A DNA stretch of 64,000 nucleotides from Streptomyces sp. NWU339 (GCF_003143855.1 NZ_QFRK01000011.1:1-64000), one strand, 5' to 3'; positions 8,625 through 17,177 are shown, counted from the stretch's first letter. Made by a program: numbers and translations. The notes: generated by a model not told the origin, from the letters alone.

Positions 8625-9971
8625 GTGGTGGGGGAGCGTGACGATCCGGACATCATCGGGCGTCGGGTGCAGCGGCTGCGCGTGCAGCGCGGACTGACCC
8701 AGAAACAGCTGGCCGAGCCGGTGTACACCCCTGCCTACGTCTCCACGCTGGAGGCCGGACGGGTGCGGCCCTCCGACGACGCCCTGCGGCATCTCGCCGA
8801 CCGGCTCGGAGTCACGTTCGACGAACTGGCGACCGGGCGTTCGGCGCGGCTCGTCACCGAGTTACGGTTCCGGCTGACCGAGGCCCAGCGCTCCCTCGCC
8901 CTCGGCGAGGCCGCGACGGCGGTGCGGCAGTACTCCGGGCTGCTCGCCGAGGCCGAGGCGCAGGGCCTCGCCGAGGAGCAGGCCGCCGCGCTGCTCGGGC
9001 TCGGCGAGTGCGCACTGGAGGCCGGTGAACTGGAGCCCGGCCGCGAGTACTTCGAACGGGCGGAGAAACGTCTCGCCGACGCCCCGCTGCCGGCCCGGGT
9101 GCCGGCGCTGCGCGGACGGGCCGTCGCGCACTACCTCGCGGGCGAACTCCGGTACGCGGTCTACCTGCTGGAGTCCACCATCGACGAGCTGAACCGGGCC
9201 GGGCTGCACGACCCGGACGCGCTGCTGCTGCTCTACGCCAGCGCGATCGGCCCGTACATGGACATGGGCGCACACGCGCGTGCCGCCCAGGCGGCGGAGC
9301 TCGCACTGACGCTCGCCCCGCAGGCCGGTGACCCGGCGCTGGTGGCGCGCATGCACCGGTCGGTGGCCCGCACCCTGCTCGCCGAGGGCCGGATCGCCGA
9401 GGCCGACGCCTCGCTGGCCAAGGCGGCCGAGCTGTACCGCGGGCTGCACTTGCGTACGGAGCTCGCCAACTGCCACTGGATGCGCGGGTACGTGTATGCG
9501 CAGAACGGTGAACTCGAGCTTGCGGAAGGGGAGTTACGTCAGGCGTTGGAGATGCTGTCGGCCTCCCGTGCCGTCCTCTACAGCAGTCAGGTCACCGTGG
9601 AGCTGGCCGACGTACTGCACCGGCGCGGAAGTTCGCGGGAAGCGGCCGCCCTGCTGCGGGACGTGCTCGGCGGCCTCTCCCCCGAACGGGGCGCGGTGCA
9701 CGCGGCGGCGGCGCACCGGCTGCTCGGCATCATCGCCGAGGACGTGCGCGACCCCGAGCAGGCCGAGGAGCACTACGTCCGCGCGATGAGCCTGCTGGAG
9801 CGGGCGGGGGCGGCCGGCGACCTGGCCGACCTGTGCCGCCTCCTCGGCGACCTGCTCCGCCGCACCGGCCGCGTCGAGGCCGCCCTGGACGCCTACCGCA
9901 CCGGTCTCGGCCACCGCACGGCCCCGGGCACCACGACCCTGGGACCGGCCCCGGCCCAGCCACCGGTCTGA
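8625..9971 (+). CDS. XRE-family regulator with TPR repeats
   Basis: About 448 residues. An N-terminal helix-turn-helix (residues ~8-65: IIGRRVQRLRVQRGLTQKQL, YVSTLEAGRVRPSDDALRHL) is followed by roughly 380 residues of tetratricopeptide-like helical repeats (ALLGLGECALEAGELEPGRE, MRGYVYAQNGELELAEGELR, ALDAYRTGL). This is the architecture of streptomycete developmental or antibiotic regulators and of peptide-sensing regulators elsewhere. There are two adjacent GTG codons (8625, 8628) behind AGGGGGA; 8625 is used. It is divergent from the 55-residue peptide gene, whose product could be its ligand or its target; this is inference. Confidence 0.82.
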   Translation: MVGERDDPDIIGRRVQRLRVQRGLTQKQLAEPVYTPAYVSTLEAGRVRPSDDALRHLADRLGVTFDELATGRSARLVTELRFRLTEAQRSLALGEAATAVRQYSGLLAEAEAQGLAEEQAAALLGLGECALEAGELEPGREYFERAEKRLADAPLPARVPALRGRAVAHYLAGELRYAVYLLESTIDELNRAGLHDPDALLLLYASAIGPYMDMGAHARAAQAAELALTLAPQAGDPALVARMHRSVARTLLAEGRIAEADASLAKAAELYRGLHLRTELANCHWMRGYVYAQNGELELAEGELRQALEMLSASRAVLYSSQVTVELADVLHRRGSSREAAALLRDVLGGLSPERGAVHAAAAHRLLGIIAEDVRDPEQAEEHYVRAMSLLERAGAAGDLADLCRLLGDLLRRTGRVEAALDAYRTGLGHRTAPGTTTLGPAPAQPPV

Positions 9972-10030
9972 ACACGAGCCCGAAGCCGAAACCCTTCGGA
10001 AGCGCAGCCCCCGCCGCCTAAGCTGCCGGA

Positions 10031-10300
10031 ATGGACATAGCCGTGCCCTTCCTCATCGTGTTCCTCGGCATCATCACCATCAAGATCGAGATCTCCCGGG
10101 CCGACCGCCGTGCCGCCCGTCTCGAACGCAAGCTCGACCTCGTACTCGAGCACCTGGACCTGCACGAGGAGGTCCCGCGCCGGGAGGAGATCGTCGCGCT
10201 CGTGCGGGAAGGCAAGAGGATCCAGGCGGTCAAGGCCTACCGCGAGGCCACCGGAGCGGGTCTGGCCGAGGCCAAGCAGGCCGTGGACCGTCTGGGCTGA
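10031..10300 (+). CDS. Small membrane protein with ribosomal L7/L12 C-terminal-like domain
   Basis: 89 residues. The N-terminus is a hydrophobic helix (MDIAVPFLIVFLGIITIKIE), then a basic coiled helix, and residues ~52-88 (IVALVREGKRIQAVKAYREA, GLAEAKQAVDRLG) match the L7/L12 C-terminal fold, where the segment before the GLAEAK helix contacts translation factors on the ribosome. It is far too short to be L12 itself, lacks the dimerisation domain and is membrane-anchored. The family is common in Streptomyces; its role is unknown. Confidence 0.8.
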   Translation: MDIAVPFLIVFLGIITIKIEISRADRRAARLERKLDLVLEHLDLHEEVPRREEIVALVREGKRIQAVKAYREATGAGLAEAKQAVDRLG

Positions 10301-10326
10301 GCGGCGCCGGGTGACCGGAACCGCGG

Positions 10327-11130
10327 TCAGACCTCCGCGCGCCCCTGCTTCCTGATCTCCGTCAACCGGTCCGCCCCGAACTCCGCGATCACCTGGGTGA
10401 GTTCGGACAGGACCTCGCCGAATCCGCCGTTGGTGAGGGTGATGGTGTCCTCCCCGATGCGGACCACCGCGACGTCCAGGGTGAGATGCGTCGACTCCCC
10501 GTCGGGCGCCTTGCCGGTCATGCTGACCCGCAACGCCTGCCGCGCGTCCCCGACCTCCGGCAGCCGCAACGCGTCGACCTCGGTCTCCTGCACGCCGTCC
10601 CGCTTGGTCGTCGCCTTGAACTTCCCGCACTTGTCCGGCAGTCCGCCGAGCCACTTCAGTGTGCGGTCCACGTCGGCGGGCCGGTACGCGGCGACCTGGT
10701 AGCGCAGTTGGGCGCCGTTGTAGGCGTCGTCCAGGGCGACCACGGCCCGCGGTCCGGTCGGCGTGCCGAACAGCTCCTCGGTGTAGAGGACGTCGAGCAG
10801 GCGCCGGCAGTCGGCGTCCTTCGTGCTCGCCTTGAGCAGCCCGTCCCGCCAGGTCGCCGCGCCCCGCGTCGGCACCCAGGGCTGTCCCAGGTCCGTCTCC
10901 GTGATCAGTGCGGCCCGGACCTGTTCCTCGCTCAGCCCGGCGTCGGGCGGTGACGCGGAGGGCTGCTCGACGGCCGGCGCGGCGGAGGACGCCGGGGCGG
11001 AGACGGACGACGGCACCACCGTTCCGGGCCCGTCCTGCCCGCCGACGGAACAGGCGGCCGTGGCCAGCAGCGCGGACACCGACAGAGCGGAGGCGAGGAG
11101 GGCGCGGGCGGCGGCCTGGGCGTGCGTCAT
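10327..11130 (-). CDS. Secreted lipoprotein, hypothetical
   Basis: 267 residues with a signal peptide ending in a lipobox-like SALLATAAC (Cys ~27), a Ser/Pro/Ala linker to residue ~65, then a globular domain of ~200 residues. Two further Cys (DADCRRLLDVL and LPDKCGKF) could form a disulfide. The domain order (LTETDLGQPW early, then paired cysteines, then a beta-rich end) resembles the extracellular sensor-type lipoproteins of actinobacteria, but I cannot assign a ligand. It faces the L7/L12-like gene convergently with only 26 bp between them. Confidence 0.72.
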   Translation of the reverse strand: MTHAQAAARALLASALSVSALLATAACSVGGQDGPGTVVPSSVSAPASSAAPAVEQPSASPPDAGLSEEQVRAALITETDLGQPWVPTRGAATWRDGLLKASTKDADCRRLLDVLYTEELFGTPTGPRAVVALDDAYNGAQLRYQVAAYRPADVDRTLKWLGGLPDKCGKFKATTKRDGVQETEVDALRLPEVGDARQALRVSMTGKAPDGESTHLTLDVAVVRIGEDTITLTNGGFGEVLSELTQVIAEFGADRLTEIRKQGRAEV

Positions 11131-11316
11131 CGGGGTGCCTCCTGGTGGAGCCGGGCTGCGGCGGTGTTCTGCTCGCCCAGGGTCGGGACGTGCTCTTACG
11201 GCACCACCGAGCCGCCCGCCCCACCAGCGCGGCGGTCCGTCCGGGTGAGCGCGCGGGGGAAACCGTCCCTGCCCCCTTCGCGGCTCCTCTGTGTCACCTT
11301 TGTGTTCCCTTCCCGT

Positions 11317-11355
11317 CCGTGGTTTCCGCCCGTGGTTCCCGCCCGTGGTTCCCGT
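11317..11355 (+). repeat. Three 13-bp direct repeats upstream of nucleoside hydrolase gene
   Basis: CCGTGGTTTCCGC, CCGTGGTTCCCGC and CCGTGGTTCCCGT are head to tail, with a decayed fourth unit to 11368. They end about 30 bp before the ribosome site of the nucleoside hydrolase gene. They could be a regulator-binding array; no known factor is recognised. Confidence 0.6.
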
Positions 11356-11396
11356 CCCTGGCTCTTCCCCGACCCCGCCCCGAAGGAGTCCGCGCC

Positions 11397-12392
11397 GTGC
11401 CGAACGGTCTGCCCATCCCGGTGATCATCGACTGCGACACGGGTGTCGACGACGCCCTGGCGCTGCTGTTCGCCGTCCGCCACCCGGGGATCGACCTGCG
11501 CGCGGTGACCTGCGTGGCCGGCAACACGGACGTGGACGGCGTCGTCCGCAACACGCTCACCGTGCTGGAACAGGCGGGCGCGCCCGGCATTCCGGTCGCC
11601 CGGGGCGCCGAGCGCCCGCTGATCGAGGCGCCGCGTTCCGCACGGCACGTCCACGGCCACGACGGGATGGGCGACCTCGGCCTGCCCGCCCCGCGGCGCC
11701 TCCCGGCGGACGTGGACGCGGTGGCCCTGCTGCGCCGCGAGATCCTCGCCTCCCCGCGCCCGGTCACCCTGGTGCCCACCGCCCCGCAGACCAACATCGC
11801 GCTGCTGCTGCGGACACATCCCGAGGTCACCCGCAACATCGAGCGGATCGTGTTCATGGGCGGCGCGGCGGGCGCCGGCAACGCCACCCCGGTGGCCGAG
11901 TTCAACGTCTGGCACGATCCGGAGGCCGCCGCGATCCTGCTCACCGCGGGGGTGCCGATCACGATGTACGGCCTGGACGTGTTCCACCGGGTCGTCGTCC
12001 CGGCGGTCGAGGTGCGCAGGCTGCGCGCGAGCACCGAACCGGGCGCCCGGCTGGCCGGTGACCTGCTGGCCCACCGGCCCGCGACACCCGGCAGCGCCCC
12101 CGAGGACCCCACCGAGGAAGCGGGCGGGCTCGGCGACGCGGGTGCGCTGTGCGCGGTCGTCGATCCGGAGGGCCTGACCACCCACCGGCTCCCCGTCGAG
12201 GTCTCCCTGGGCCCCGGCCCGGCCCGCGGTCAGACCGTGGTCGACCGCCGCCCCCGGATCGGCGAGTCCGAACTGCACGAGGGCACGCGCGAGCAGTGCC
12301 TGGTGGACGTCGGGCTGGACGTGGACGTACGGCGCTACGTGCGGCTCTACCTGGCGACCGTGGAGGGAGGAGGGGCCGGAGCGCGGCGGTAG
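11397..12392 (+). CDS. Nucleoside hydrolase (inosine/uridine-preferring family)
   Basis: 331 residues from a GTG behind GAAGGAG. The N-terminal PVIIDCDTGVDDALAL is the DxDxxxDD calcium-binding signature of nucleoside N-ribohydrolases. HGHDGMGDLGLP, PQTNIALLLRTHP, VFMGGAAGAGNATPVAEFN and WHDPEAAAIL are the other family blocks, including the Asn-Glu-Phe-Asn region that binds ribose. The reaction splits a ribonucleoside into base and ribose for salvage. It stands alone between a lipoprotein gene and a convergent wall-protein gene. Substrate preference cannot be read from sequence. Confidence 0.88.
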   Translation: MPNGLPIPVIIDCDTGVDDALALLFAVRHPGIDLRAVTCVAGNTDVDGVVRNTLTVLEQAGAPGIPVARGAERPLIEAPRSARHVHGHDGMGDLGLPAPRRLPADVDAVALLRREILASPRPVTLVPTAPQTNIALLLRTHPEVTRNIERIVFMGGAAGAGNATPVAEFNVWHDPEAAAILLTAGVPITMYGLDVFHRVVVPAVEVRRLRASTEPGARLAGDLLAHRPATPGSAPEDPTEEAGGLGDAGALCAVVDPEGLTTHRLPVEVSLGPGPARGQTVVDRRPRIGESELHEGTREQCLVDVGLDVDVRRYVRLYLATVEGGGAGARR

Positions 12393-12416
12393 GCCCGCCG
12401 TCCGCCCCGGACCCGA

Positions 12417-12447
12417 ACGCCCGGCCCGCGGGGGACGGGCCGGGCGT
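12417..12447. terminator. Hairpin terminator between convergent genes
   Basis: A 12-bp perfect stem (ACGCCCGGCCCG / CGGGCCGGGCGT) with a 7-base loop lies between the nucleoside hydrolase stop and the stop of the LAETG protein gene, so it can serve both. Confidence 0.75.
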
Positions 12448-12465
12448 GTACGCGGGTGCTACCGG

Positions 12466-13434
12466 TTACTGGCCGTTGGTGCTGGTGCCGGTGCGCTTGC
12501 GGCGGGTGACCACGACGAGCGCCGCGCCGCCCGCCAGCAGAACCGCCGCGCCGATCGCGAACGGGCCGGTGTTGCCGTCGGCGCCGGTCTCCGCGAGGTT
12601 GTCGCTGCCGCCGTTCGGCGAGACACCCGGTTCGGTGGCCGGCTCGGAGGGGGACTGGTCGGGCGCGTCGGTGCCGGGCGTCGTGGACGGCTCGCCCGGC
12701 GTCCCGGAGGCCGGCGCGGTGGTGTCCTCGGCGGGCTCCGACGGCTCCGACGGCTTCGACGGCTCCGGTGCGGAGGTGGACGGCTCGGGGGCCGGCTCCT
12801 CGGCCGGGGTGTCGGCGGTGCAGTCCTTCGTGCCGCCGTTCCAGGCCGCGATCAGCTTGTCCTTGATGACCGGACGGTCCGGCCCCTTCGGCAGCTCACC
12901 GTGCTCGAAGCCGTCGTTCGCGTCCAGCTTGCCGTCGAACTTCACGGCGCCCCGGTAGAGGTCGATCTGCGCGAAGCAGCCCTTGTCCGGGACGGCGATG
13001 TCGAGGGAATCGGTCGTGCCGGGCTTGACCGTCACCGTGTCGAAGTCGACGAAGACCTGCTCGCCGGAGGAGGCGAAGGTGGCGCCGTGCGCCAGGTAGG
13101 AGGCGAGCGAGGCGGTGCAGGTGGACGCGTCACCGGCGGTGCGGACCTCGATGTGGACCTTGCCGTCCTCGCTGGGCCGCAGGTTCTGGTCGTCGACCTT
13201 GACGGAGTCGAAGAAGTTCTTGCCGTCGAGCGAGAACTGGCAGCGGTCGGTCTCGGTGACCGTGCCGGCACCGGTACCCGGCCGGTAGTCGCCGCCCGAC
13301 TTCCAGCCGTCCCCGCCGGGAGAGCCGTGGGCGGAGGCGGAGGTCGCGGCGACGGTGGTGGCCGCGCAGAGGGCGAGGGTCGCGGCGCCCGTCCCCAGCA
13401 GGCGGCGGGTGAGGACACGTCTCGCTATGGACAT
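12466..13434 (-). CDS. LAETG cell-wall-anchored surface protein (sortase E substrate)
   Basis: 322 residues. I use the ATG at 13434 because it begins a good signal peptide (MSIARRVLTRRLLGTGAATL, cleavage near SASA). Mature residues ~30-185 form a globular domain with four Cys, which may pair. A long Pro/Glu/Ser/Thr-rich stalk follows, then LAETG, a hydrophobic helix (AIGAAVLLAGGAALVVV) and a basic tail RRKR, which is a complete sortase signal of the LAXTG class used by Streptomyces sortase E. The protein should end up on peptidoglycan. The stalk is a run of low-complexity TAPEPSKPSEPSEP-type repeats. No sortase gene is in the window. The domain itself is not recognised. Confidence 0.85.
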   Translation of the reverse strand: MSIARRVLTRRLLGTGAATLALCAATTVAATSASAHGSPGGDGWKSGGDYRPGTGAGTVTETDRCQFSLDGKNFFDSVKVDDQNLRPSEDGKVHIEVRTAGDASTCTASLASYLAHGATFASSGEQVFVDFDTVTVKPGTTDSLDIAVPDKGCFAQIDLYRGAVKFDGKLDANDGFEHGELPKGPDRPVIKDKLIAAWNGGTKDCTADTPAEEPAPEPSTSAPEPSKPSEPSEPAEDTTAPASGTPGEPSTTPGTDAPDQSPSEPATEPGVSPNGGSDNLAETGADGNTGPFAIGAAVLLAGGAALVVVTRRKRTGTSTNGQ

Positions 13435-13613
13435 GCGGATCCCATTCTTGGCGTGTGCCGGAGACCGGGGCACGGCGGCAGGGCAGCAGGGCAGCACGCG
13501 GCGGCCGGCCGTCCCGGGCATGAGTGGTCGAAGAAACACGAGGCTCATTGGTCACATGTGCCTCAGTGCGCCTTCATGGTGGCTGCGCCGCCTCACCCTG
13601 TCAACCTGCGGCT

Positions 13614-13631
13614 ACGCAAGGGGAGTTGCGT
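13614..13631. promoter_or_regulatory. Inverted repeat upstream of alpha-glucosidase gene
   Basis: ACGCAA-N6-TTGCGT, a perfect 6-bp inverted repeat with a GGGGAG centre, lies 117 bp before the GTG of the GH13 gene. Size and symmetry suit a LacI- or TetR-type operator. No regulator gene is adjacent. Confidence 0.4.
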
Positions 13632-13747
13632 GCTCTTCACGCGTCCGTCACACAAGGAAGGAATGCCTCCGCTCCGCCCGTGTGTTCACTTTTGCGGCCT
13701 TCTGGACAGATTCATGCTGTCGCCCGCACCCACCCGGAGGAGACCGC

Positions 13748-15538
13748 GTGACCGACCGCACCGATCCGCCCGCCCCCCGGCCGACCCCGCCGGCCTCCGC
13801 CCCGGTCCCACCCGCCCCAGGCGTTCTGTCCGGCGCCGCCCCCGACCTCTCCTCGCGCAACCCCGACTGGTGGCGGCAGGCCGTCGTCTACCAGGTCTAT
13901 CCGCGCAGCTTCGCCGACGCCGACGGCGACGGTCTCGGCGACCTGCGCGGCGTCACCCGGCGCCTCACCCACCTCGCCGCCCTGGGCGTGGACGCCCTCT
14001 GGCTGAGTCCGTTCTACCCCTCCGAACTCGCCGACGGCGGCTACGACGTCGCCGACCCACGGGACGTCGACCCGCGCCTCGGCACCCTCGACGACTTCGG
14101 CGCGCTGGTCGCCGAGGCACACCGCCTGGGCCTCAAGGTGATCGTCGACATCGTCCCCAACCACACCTCCCACCAGCACGTATGGTTCCAGGAGGCGCTG
14201 CGCGCCGGCCCCGGCTCCCCGGCCCGCGAGCGCTACGTCTTCCGCGACGGGCGCGGCCCGCGGGGCGAACACCCGCCCACCGACTGGCAGTCCGTCTTCG
14301 GCGGCAGTGCCTGGCGGCGGGTGCCCGACGGACAGGGGTACCTGCACCTCTTCGCCGCCGAACAGCCCGACCTGAACTGGGCGAACGAGGACGTCCGCGC
14401 CGACTTCCGCACCACCCTGCGGTTCTGGGCCGACCGGGGGGTGGACGGTTTCCGCGTCGACGTCGCGCACGCCCTCGCCAAGGACCTGAGCGAGCCGCTG
14501 CGCGACCTAGGCACCCCCGAACCGGGCGGCGAGGCCGCCCTCGCCGAGTTCCCGCCCGGCACCCACCCGTTCTACGACCGGGACGAGGTGCACGAGATCT
14601 ACCGCGACTGGCGCAAGATCCTCGACGCCTACTCCCCGCCCCGCACGGCCGTCGCGGAGGCCTGGGTCCCCGGCGCCCGGCGCGCCCTGTACGCCCGGCC
14701 GGACGAACTGGGCCAGGCCTTCAACTTCGAGTACCTGCAGGCTCCCTGGGACGCGGAGGCGCTCCGCCGGGTCATCACCGACTCGCTCGCGACCGCCCGT
14801 GCGGCCGGGGCCCCGGCGACCTGGGTGCTCTCCAACCACGACGTCGTACGCCACGCCTCGCGCCTGATGCTGCCGCCGGGCACGGACGACGACGCCTGGC
14901 TGCTGTCCGGCGGACACGCCCCGGCCGTCGACGCCGCCGCCGGGCTGCGCCGGGCCCACGCGGCGACCCTGCTGATGCTGGCGCTGCCCGGCTCGGCCTA
15001 CGTCTACCAGGGTGAGGAACTCGGCCTGCCCGAGGTCGCCGACCTGCCCACCGAGGTCCTCCAGGACCCGATCTGGGAGCAGACGGGGCATGTCCGCAAG
15101 GGCCGCGACGGCTGCCGGGTGCCGCTGCCCTGGACGACGACCGGACCGTCGTACGGCTTCGGCGCGGGTGGCGCCTGGCTGCCGCAGCCGCCGGACTTCG
15201 GCGCGTACGCCGTCGAGGCGCAGGACGGGGTGCAGGCGCGGGAGGGGGTGCCGGGCTCGACCCTGGAGCTGTACCGCGCGGCCCTGCGCCTGCGCCGCAA
15301 GCTCCAGGAGGGCGAGACGCTGACCTGGGCGGAGGACACCCCCGCCGGGGTGCTGCGGTTCGACCGCAACGACGGCTGGCGCTGTGTGGCCAACCTGTCA
15401 CCCGACCCGGTCCCCCTCCCCGTCGGCGAGGTCCTGCTGTCCAGCGCCCCCCTGACCGACGGCAGCCTGGGCCCGGACACCACGGCATGGCTGCTCCCCG
15501 GAACACCCCCCGCCCCGAGCTCCCGGCCCGTCTCCTGA
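13748..15538 (+). CDS. GH13 alpha-glucosidase (oligo-1,6-glucosidase/AglA type)
   Basis: 596 residues from a GTG behind CGGAGGAG. After a Pro-rich lead of ~35 residues comes the family start (WWRQAVVYQVYPRSFADADG) and all four GH13 blocks: DIVPNHTS, GFRVDVAHAL (Asp nucleophile), TAVAEAWVPG (Glu acid/base) and SNHDVVRH. YVYQGEELGLPEV and a C-terminal beta domain follow. It is cytoplasmic (no signal peptide) and should release glucose from maltose-type oligosaccharides. In S. coelicolor the homologue aglA follows malEFG; here there are no transport genes around it. A long imperfect hairpin follows the stop. Confidence 0.9.
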   Translation: MTDRTDPPAPRPTPPASAPVPPAPGVLSGAAPDLSSRNPDWWRQAVVYQVYPRSFADADGDGLGDLRGVTRRLTHLAALGVDALWLSPFYPSELADGGYDVADPRDVDPRLGTLDDFGALVAEAHRLGLKVIVDIVPNHTSHQHVWFQEALRAGPGSPARERYVFRDGRGPRGEHPPTDWQSVFGGSAWRRVPDGQGYLHLFAAEQPDLNWANEDVRADFRTTLRFWADRGVDGFRVDVAHALAKDLSEPLRDLGTPEPGGEAALAEFPPGTHPFYDRDEVHEIYRDWRKILDAYSPPRTAVAEAWVPGARRALYARPDELGQAFNFEYLQAPWDAEALRRVITDSLATARAAGAPATWVLSNHDVVRHASRLMLPPGTDDDAWLLSGGHAPAVDAAAGLRRAHAATLLMLALPGSAYVYQGEELGLPEVADLPTEVLQDPIWEQTGHVRKGRDGCRVPLPWTTTGPSYGFGAGGAWLPQPPDFGAYAVEAQDGVQAREGVPGSTLELYRAALRLRRKLQEGETLTWAEDTPAGVLRFDRNDGWRCVANLSPDPVPLPVGEVLLSSAPLTDGSLGPDTTAWLLPGTPPAPSSRPVS

Positions 15539-15574
15539 TCCTGTTTCCGTCTCGAGGGACGGAGTGGGGCGAGC

Positions 15575-15639
15575 GGGAAGGCCGGGGGCGGGCCCCGAGC
15601 TGCACACGTGGGGACGCGACGGCCCGTCCCGGCCTTCCC
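15575..15639 (+). terminator. Long-range hairpin terminator after alpha-glucosidase gene
   Basis: Outer arms GGGAAGGCCGGG (15575-15586) and CCCGGCCTTCCC (15628-15639) pair perfectly, and GGGCC/GGCCC pairs inside. It begins 36 bp after the stop codon. Confidence 0.6.
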
Positions 15640-15779
15640 TCCGTCGGTAATTTGTCATGGCACGGAGGCCCCCGCCTGCCGGAGCGGCCGAATGAGCGCG
15701 GGGCGCCCACCGGGACCTCCCGAATGGACAAGTGGGGCATTCGGGTGCTTTATCTCACTTTCTCATCCATAATCGGACC

Positions 15780-16151
15780 ATGAACACGCCACCGTATGAA
15801 CTGCTGGCCGCGAGCCAGCAAGTACTGAGCCTGCTCGCGGCCTTCGTCGGCGGGCTGGTCGTGGCCGGCGCGCTGATCTGGGCCGTACGTGTCGGCATGA
15901 AGGTCATGGATCAAGAAGAAAGCCGCCCCAGTCCCGAGGAGCAGCCGAGGCTGCCGGAGACCGGCGCGGTCCACGAGACGCGGGAGATGCGGGAGCCGGA
16001 CGAGGTGCCGGTGGTGTCCAGGGACGGCGAACGGCTCATGCCCTACCAGCTCCATCACTCCGCGACCAGAACCGGGAAGGACCAGCAGCGGCGGCGCTGG
16101 CTGCCCGGCTCCAGCGGAGGCTTCGGCAGTGGAGGTCCCGGGCACGTCTGA
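15780..16151 (+). CDS. DUF6479 family small membrane protein
   Basis: 123 residues from ATG 15780: a short polar start, one membrane helix (VLSLLAAFVGGLVVAGALIW), then a charged region containing LPETGAVHETREMREPDEVP and a Gly/Ser tail ending FGSGGPGHV. This matches the streptomycete DUF6479 family, of unknown function. An upstream in-frame GTG (15732) exists, but family members start MNT. There is no strong ribosome site. The LPETG string sits right after the helix inside the protein, not before a C-terminal helix, so it is not a sortase signal. Confidence 0.75.
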   Translation: MNTPPYELLAASQQVLSLLAAFVGGLVVAGALIWAVRVGMKVMDQEESRPSPEEQPRLPETGAVHETREMREPDEVPVVSRDGERLMPYQLHHSATRTGKDQQRRRWLPGSSGGFGSGGPGHV

Positions 16152-16322
16152 GTGCTCTCCCTCGTGAGAGGGGAATTCCCGTCTCCCCCGCAAGCGGAAC
16201 AGGGGCAGACACGGACATCTGTGTGTGCCGCGACAGTTTTTCCGCCGAGGCGATTAGAGTTCCGGTGTGGGGAACCCGTCCCCGTGGCGGTCCGTGTCCC
16301 TGCGGTCCGCAGGAAGGTGCGC

Positions 16323-16703
16323 ATGCCCCCGGAGAGTCAGCCGTATGCCGACGCCTCGCAGCCGGACGACGCCCGGCTGCCCGTCGCCGACCGGCTCGAC
16401 GACGACCATTTCCCGGCCTACACCATGGGCAGGGCCGCCGAACTGGTCGGAGCGACACCCGCCTTCCTCCGCGCCCTGGGCGAGACGGAACTGATCACCC
16501 CGATGCGTTCGGAGGGCGGTCACCGCCGCTACTCGCGCCACCAGCTGAAGCTCGCCGTCAGGGCCCGCGAGCTCGTCGACCAGGGGACCCCGGTCGACGC
16601 CGCGTGTCGCATCATCGACCTGGAGGAGCGGCTGGAGCAGGTCGAGCGGCTCAACGAGGAGCTGCGCCGACGGGGCGCGGATGCCGTGCACCAGCACCAC
16701 TGA
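16323..16703 (+). CDS. MerR-family transcriptional regulator, short form
   Basis: 126 residues from ATG 16323. An acidic lead of ~30 residues is followed by the winged-helix MerR fold (YTMGRAAELVGATPAFLRAL, ITPMRSEGGHRRYSRHQLKL) and a coiled-coil dimerisation helix (IIDLEERLEQVERLNEELRR). There is no C-terminal effector domain and no cysteine-rich metal site. Such short MerR proteins sit beside cold-shock genes in many Streptomyces; here a cspA-type gene begins 240 bp downstream on the same strand. Control of that gene is plausible but not shown. Confidence 0.83.
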   Translation: MPPESQPYADASQPDDARLPVADRLDDDHFPAYTMGRAAELVGATPAFLRALGETELITPMRSEGGHRRYSRHQLKLAVRARELVDQGTPVDAACRIIDLEERLEQVERLNEELRRRGADAVHQHH

Positions 16704-16798
16704 AAATCTGTTCCCGCCGGAACAGAAATCCAGTATCCGTCACGGAAATCTATTCCTTAAACGCGTTGCCGACGTTATTTCTCGGTGATTTTCCTCGC

Positions 16799-16826
16799 TT
16801 GCCGTGGATATGGTCCGTGCTAGGCT
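16799..16826 (+). promoter_or_regulatory. Predicted promoter of cold-shock gene
   Basis: TTGCCG (16799) and TAGGCT (16821), 16 bp apart, fit a HrdB-type promoter. This would give a leader of about 110 bases before the cold-shock ATG, which is typical for cspA mRNAs that fold differently at low temperature. Confidence 0.45.
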
Positions 16827-16943
16827 GACATCAGTTGCAGTTGTGGTTGCCAGTTTGCTACCGGTTCTCCGGGCAGGTGATCATCGCGACGATGAGGGAA
16901 TTCGTAAAGTGCGTTTTCCCAGCACTGTCTCAGGAGATTTGAT

Positions 16944-17147
16944 ATGGCCACCGGTACGGTCAAGTGGTTCAACTCGGAAAAGGGCTTCGGCTTCATCGAG
17001 CAGGACGGCGGCGGCGCCGACGTGTTCGCCCACTACTCGAACATCGCCACCTCGGGCTTCCGTGAGCTCCAGGAGGGCCAGAAGGTGACCTTCGACGTCA
17101 CGCAGGGCCAGAAGGGCCCGCAGGCCGAGAACATCGTTCCCGCCTGA
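16944..17147 (+). CDS. Cold-shock protein (CspA family)
   Basis: 67 residues, the full length for the family. RNP1 is KGFGFIEQ and RNP2 is VFAHYSNI, with the aromatic residues that stack on single-stranded nucleic acid. It acts as an RNA chaperone in the cytoplasm. The ATG follows AGGAGATTTGAT. It differs from the second cold-shock protein at 24607-24810 in only three residues (T3S, S11A, A25P). A strong hairpin follows 30 bp after the stop. Confidence 0.95.
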   Translation: MATGTVKWFNSEKGFGFIEQDGGGADVFAHYSNIATSGFRELQEGQKVTFDVTQGQKGPQAENIVPA

Positions 17148-17177
17148 CCCGTACGTACGCGAGTACGCAGGGATTTC

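Noticed and set aside
15918..15985. LPETG sortase signal in the DUF6479 protein
   Set aside because: The motif follows the membrane helix in the middle of the protein; a sorting signal needs the helix and a basic tail after it.
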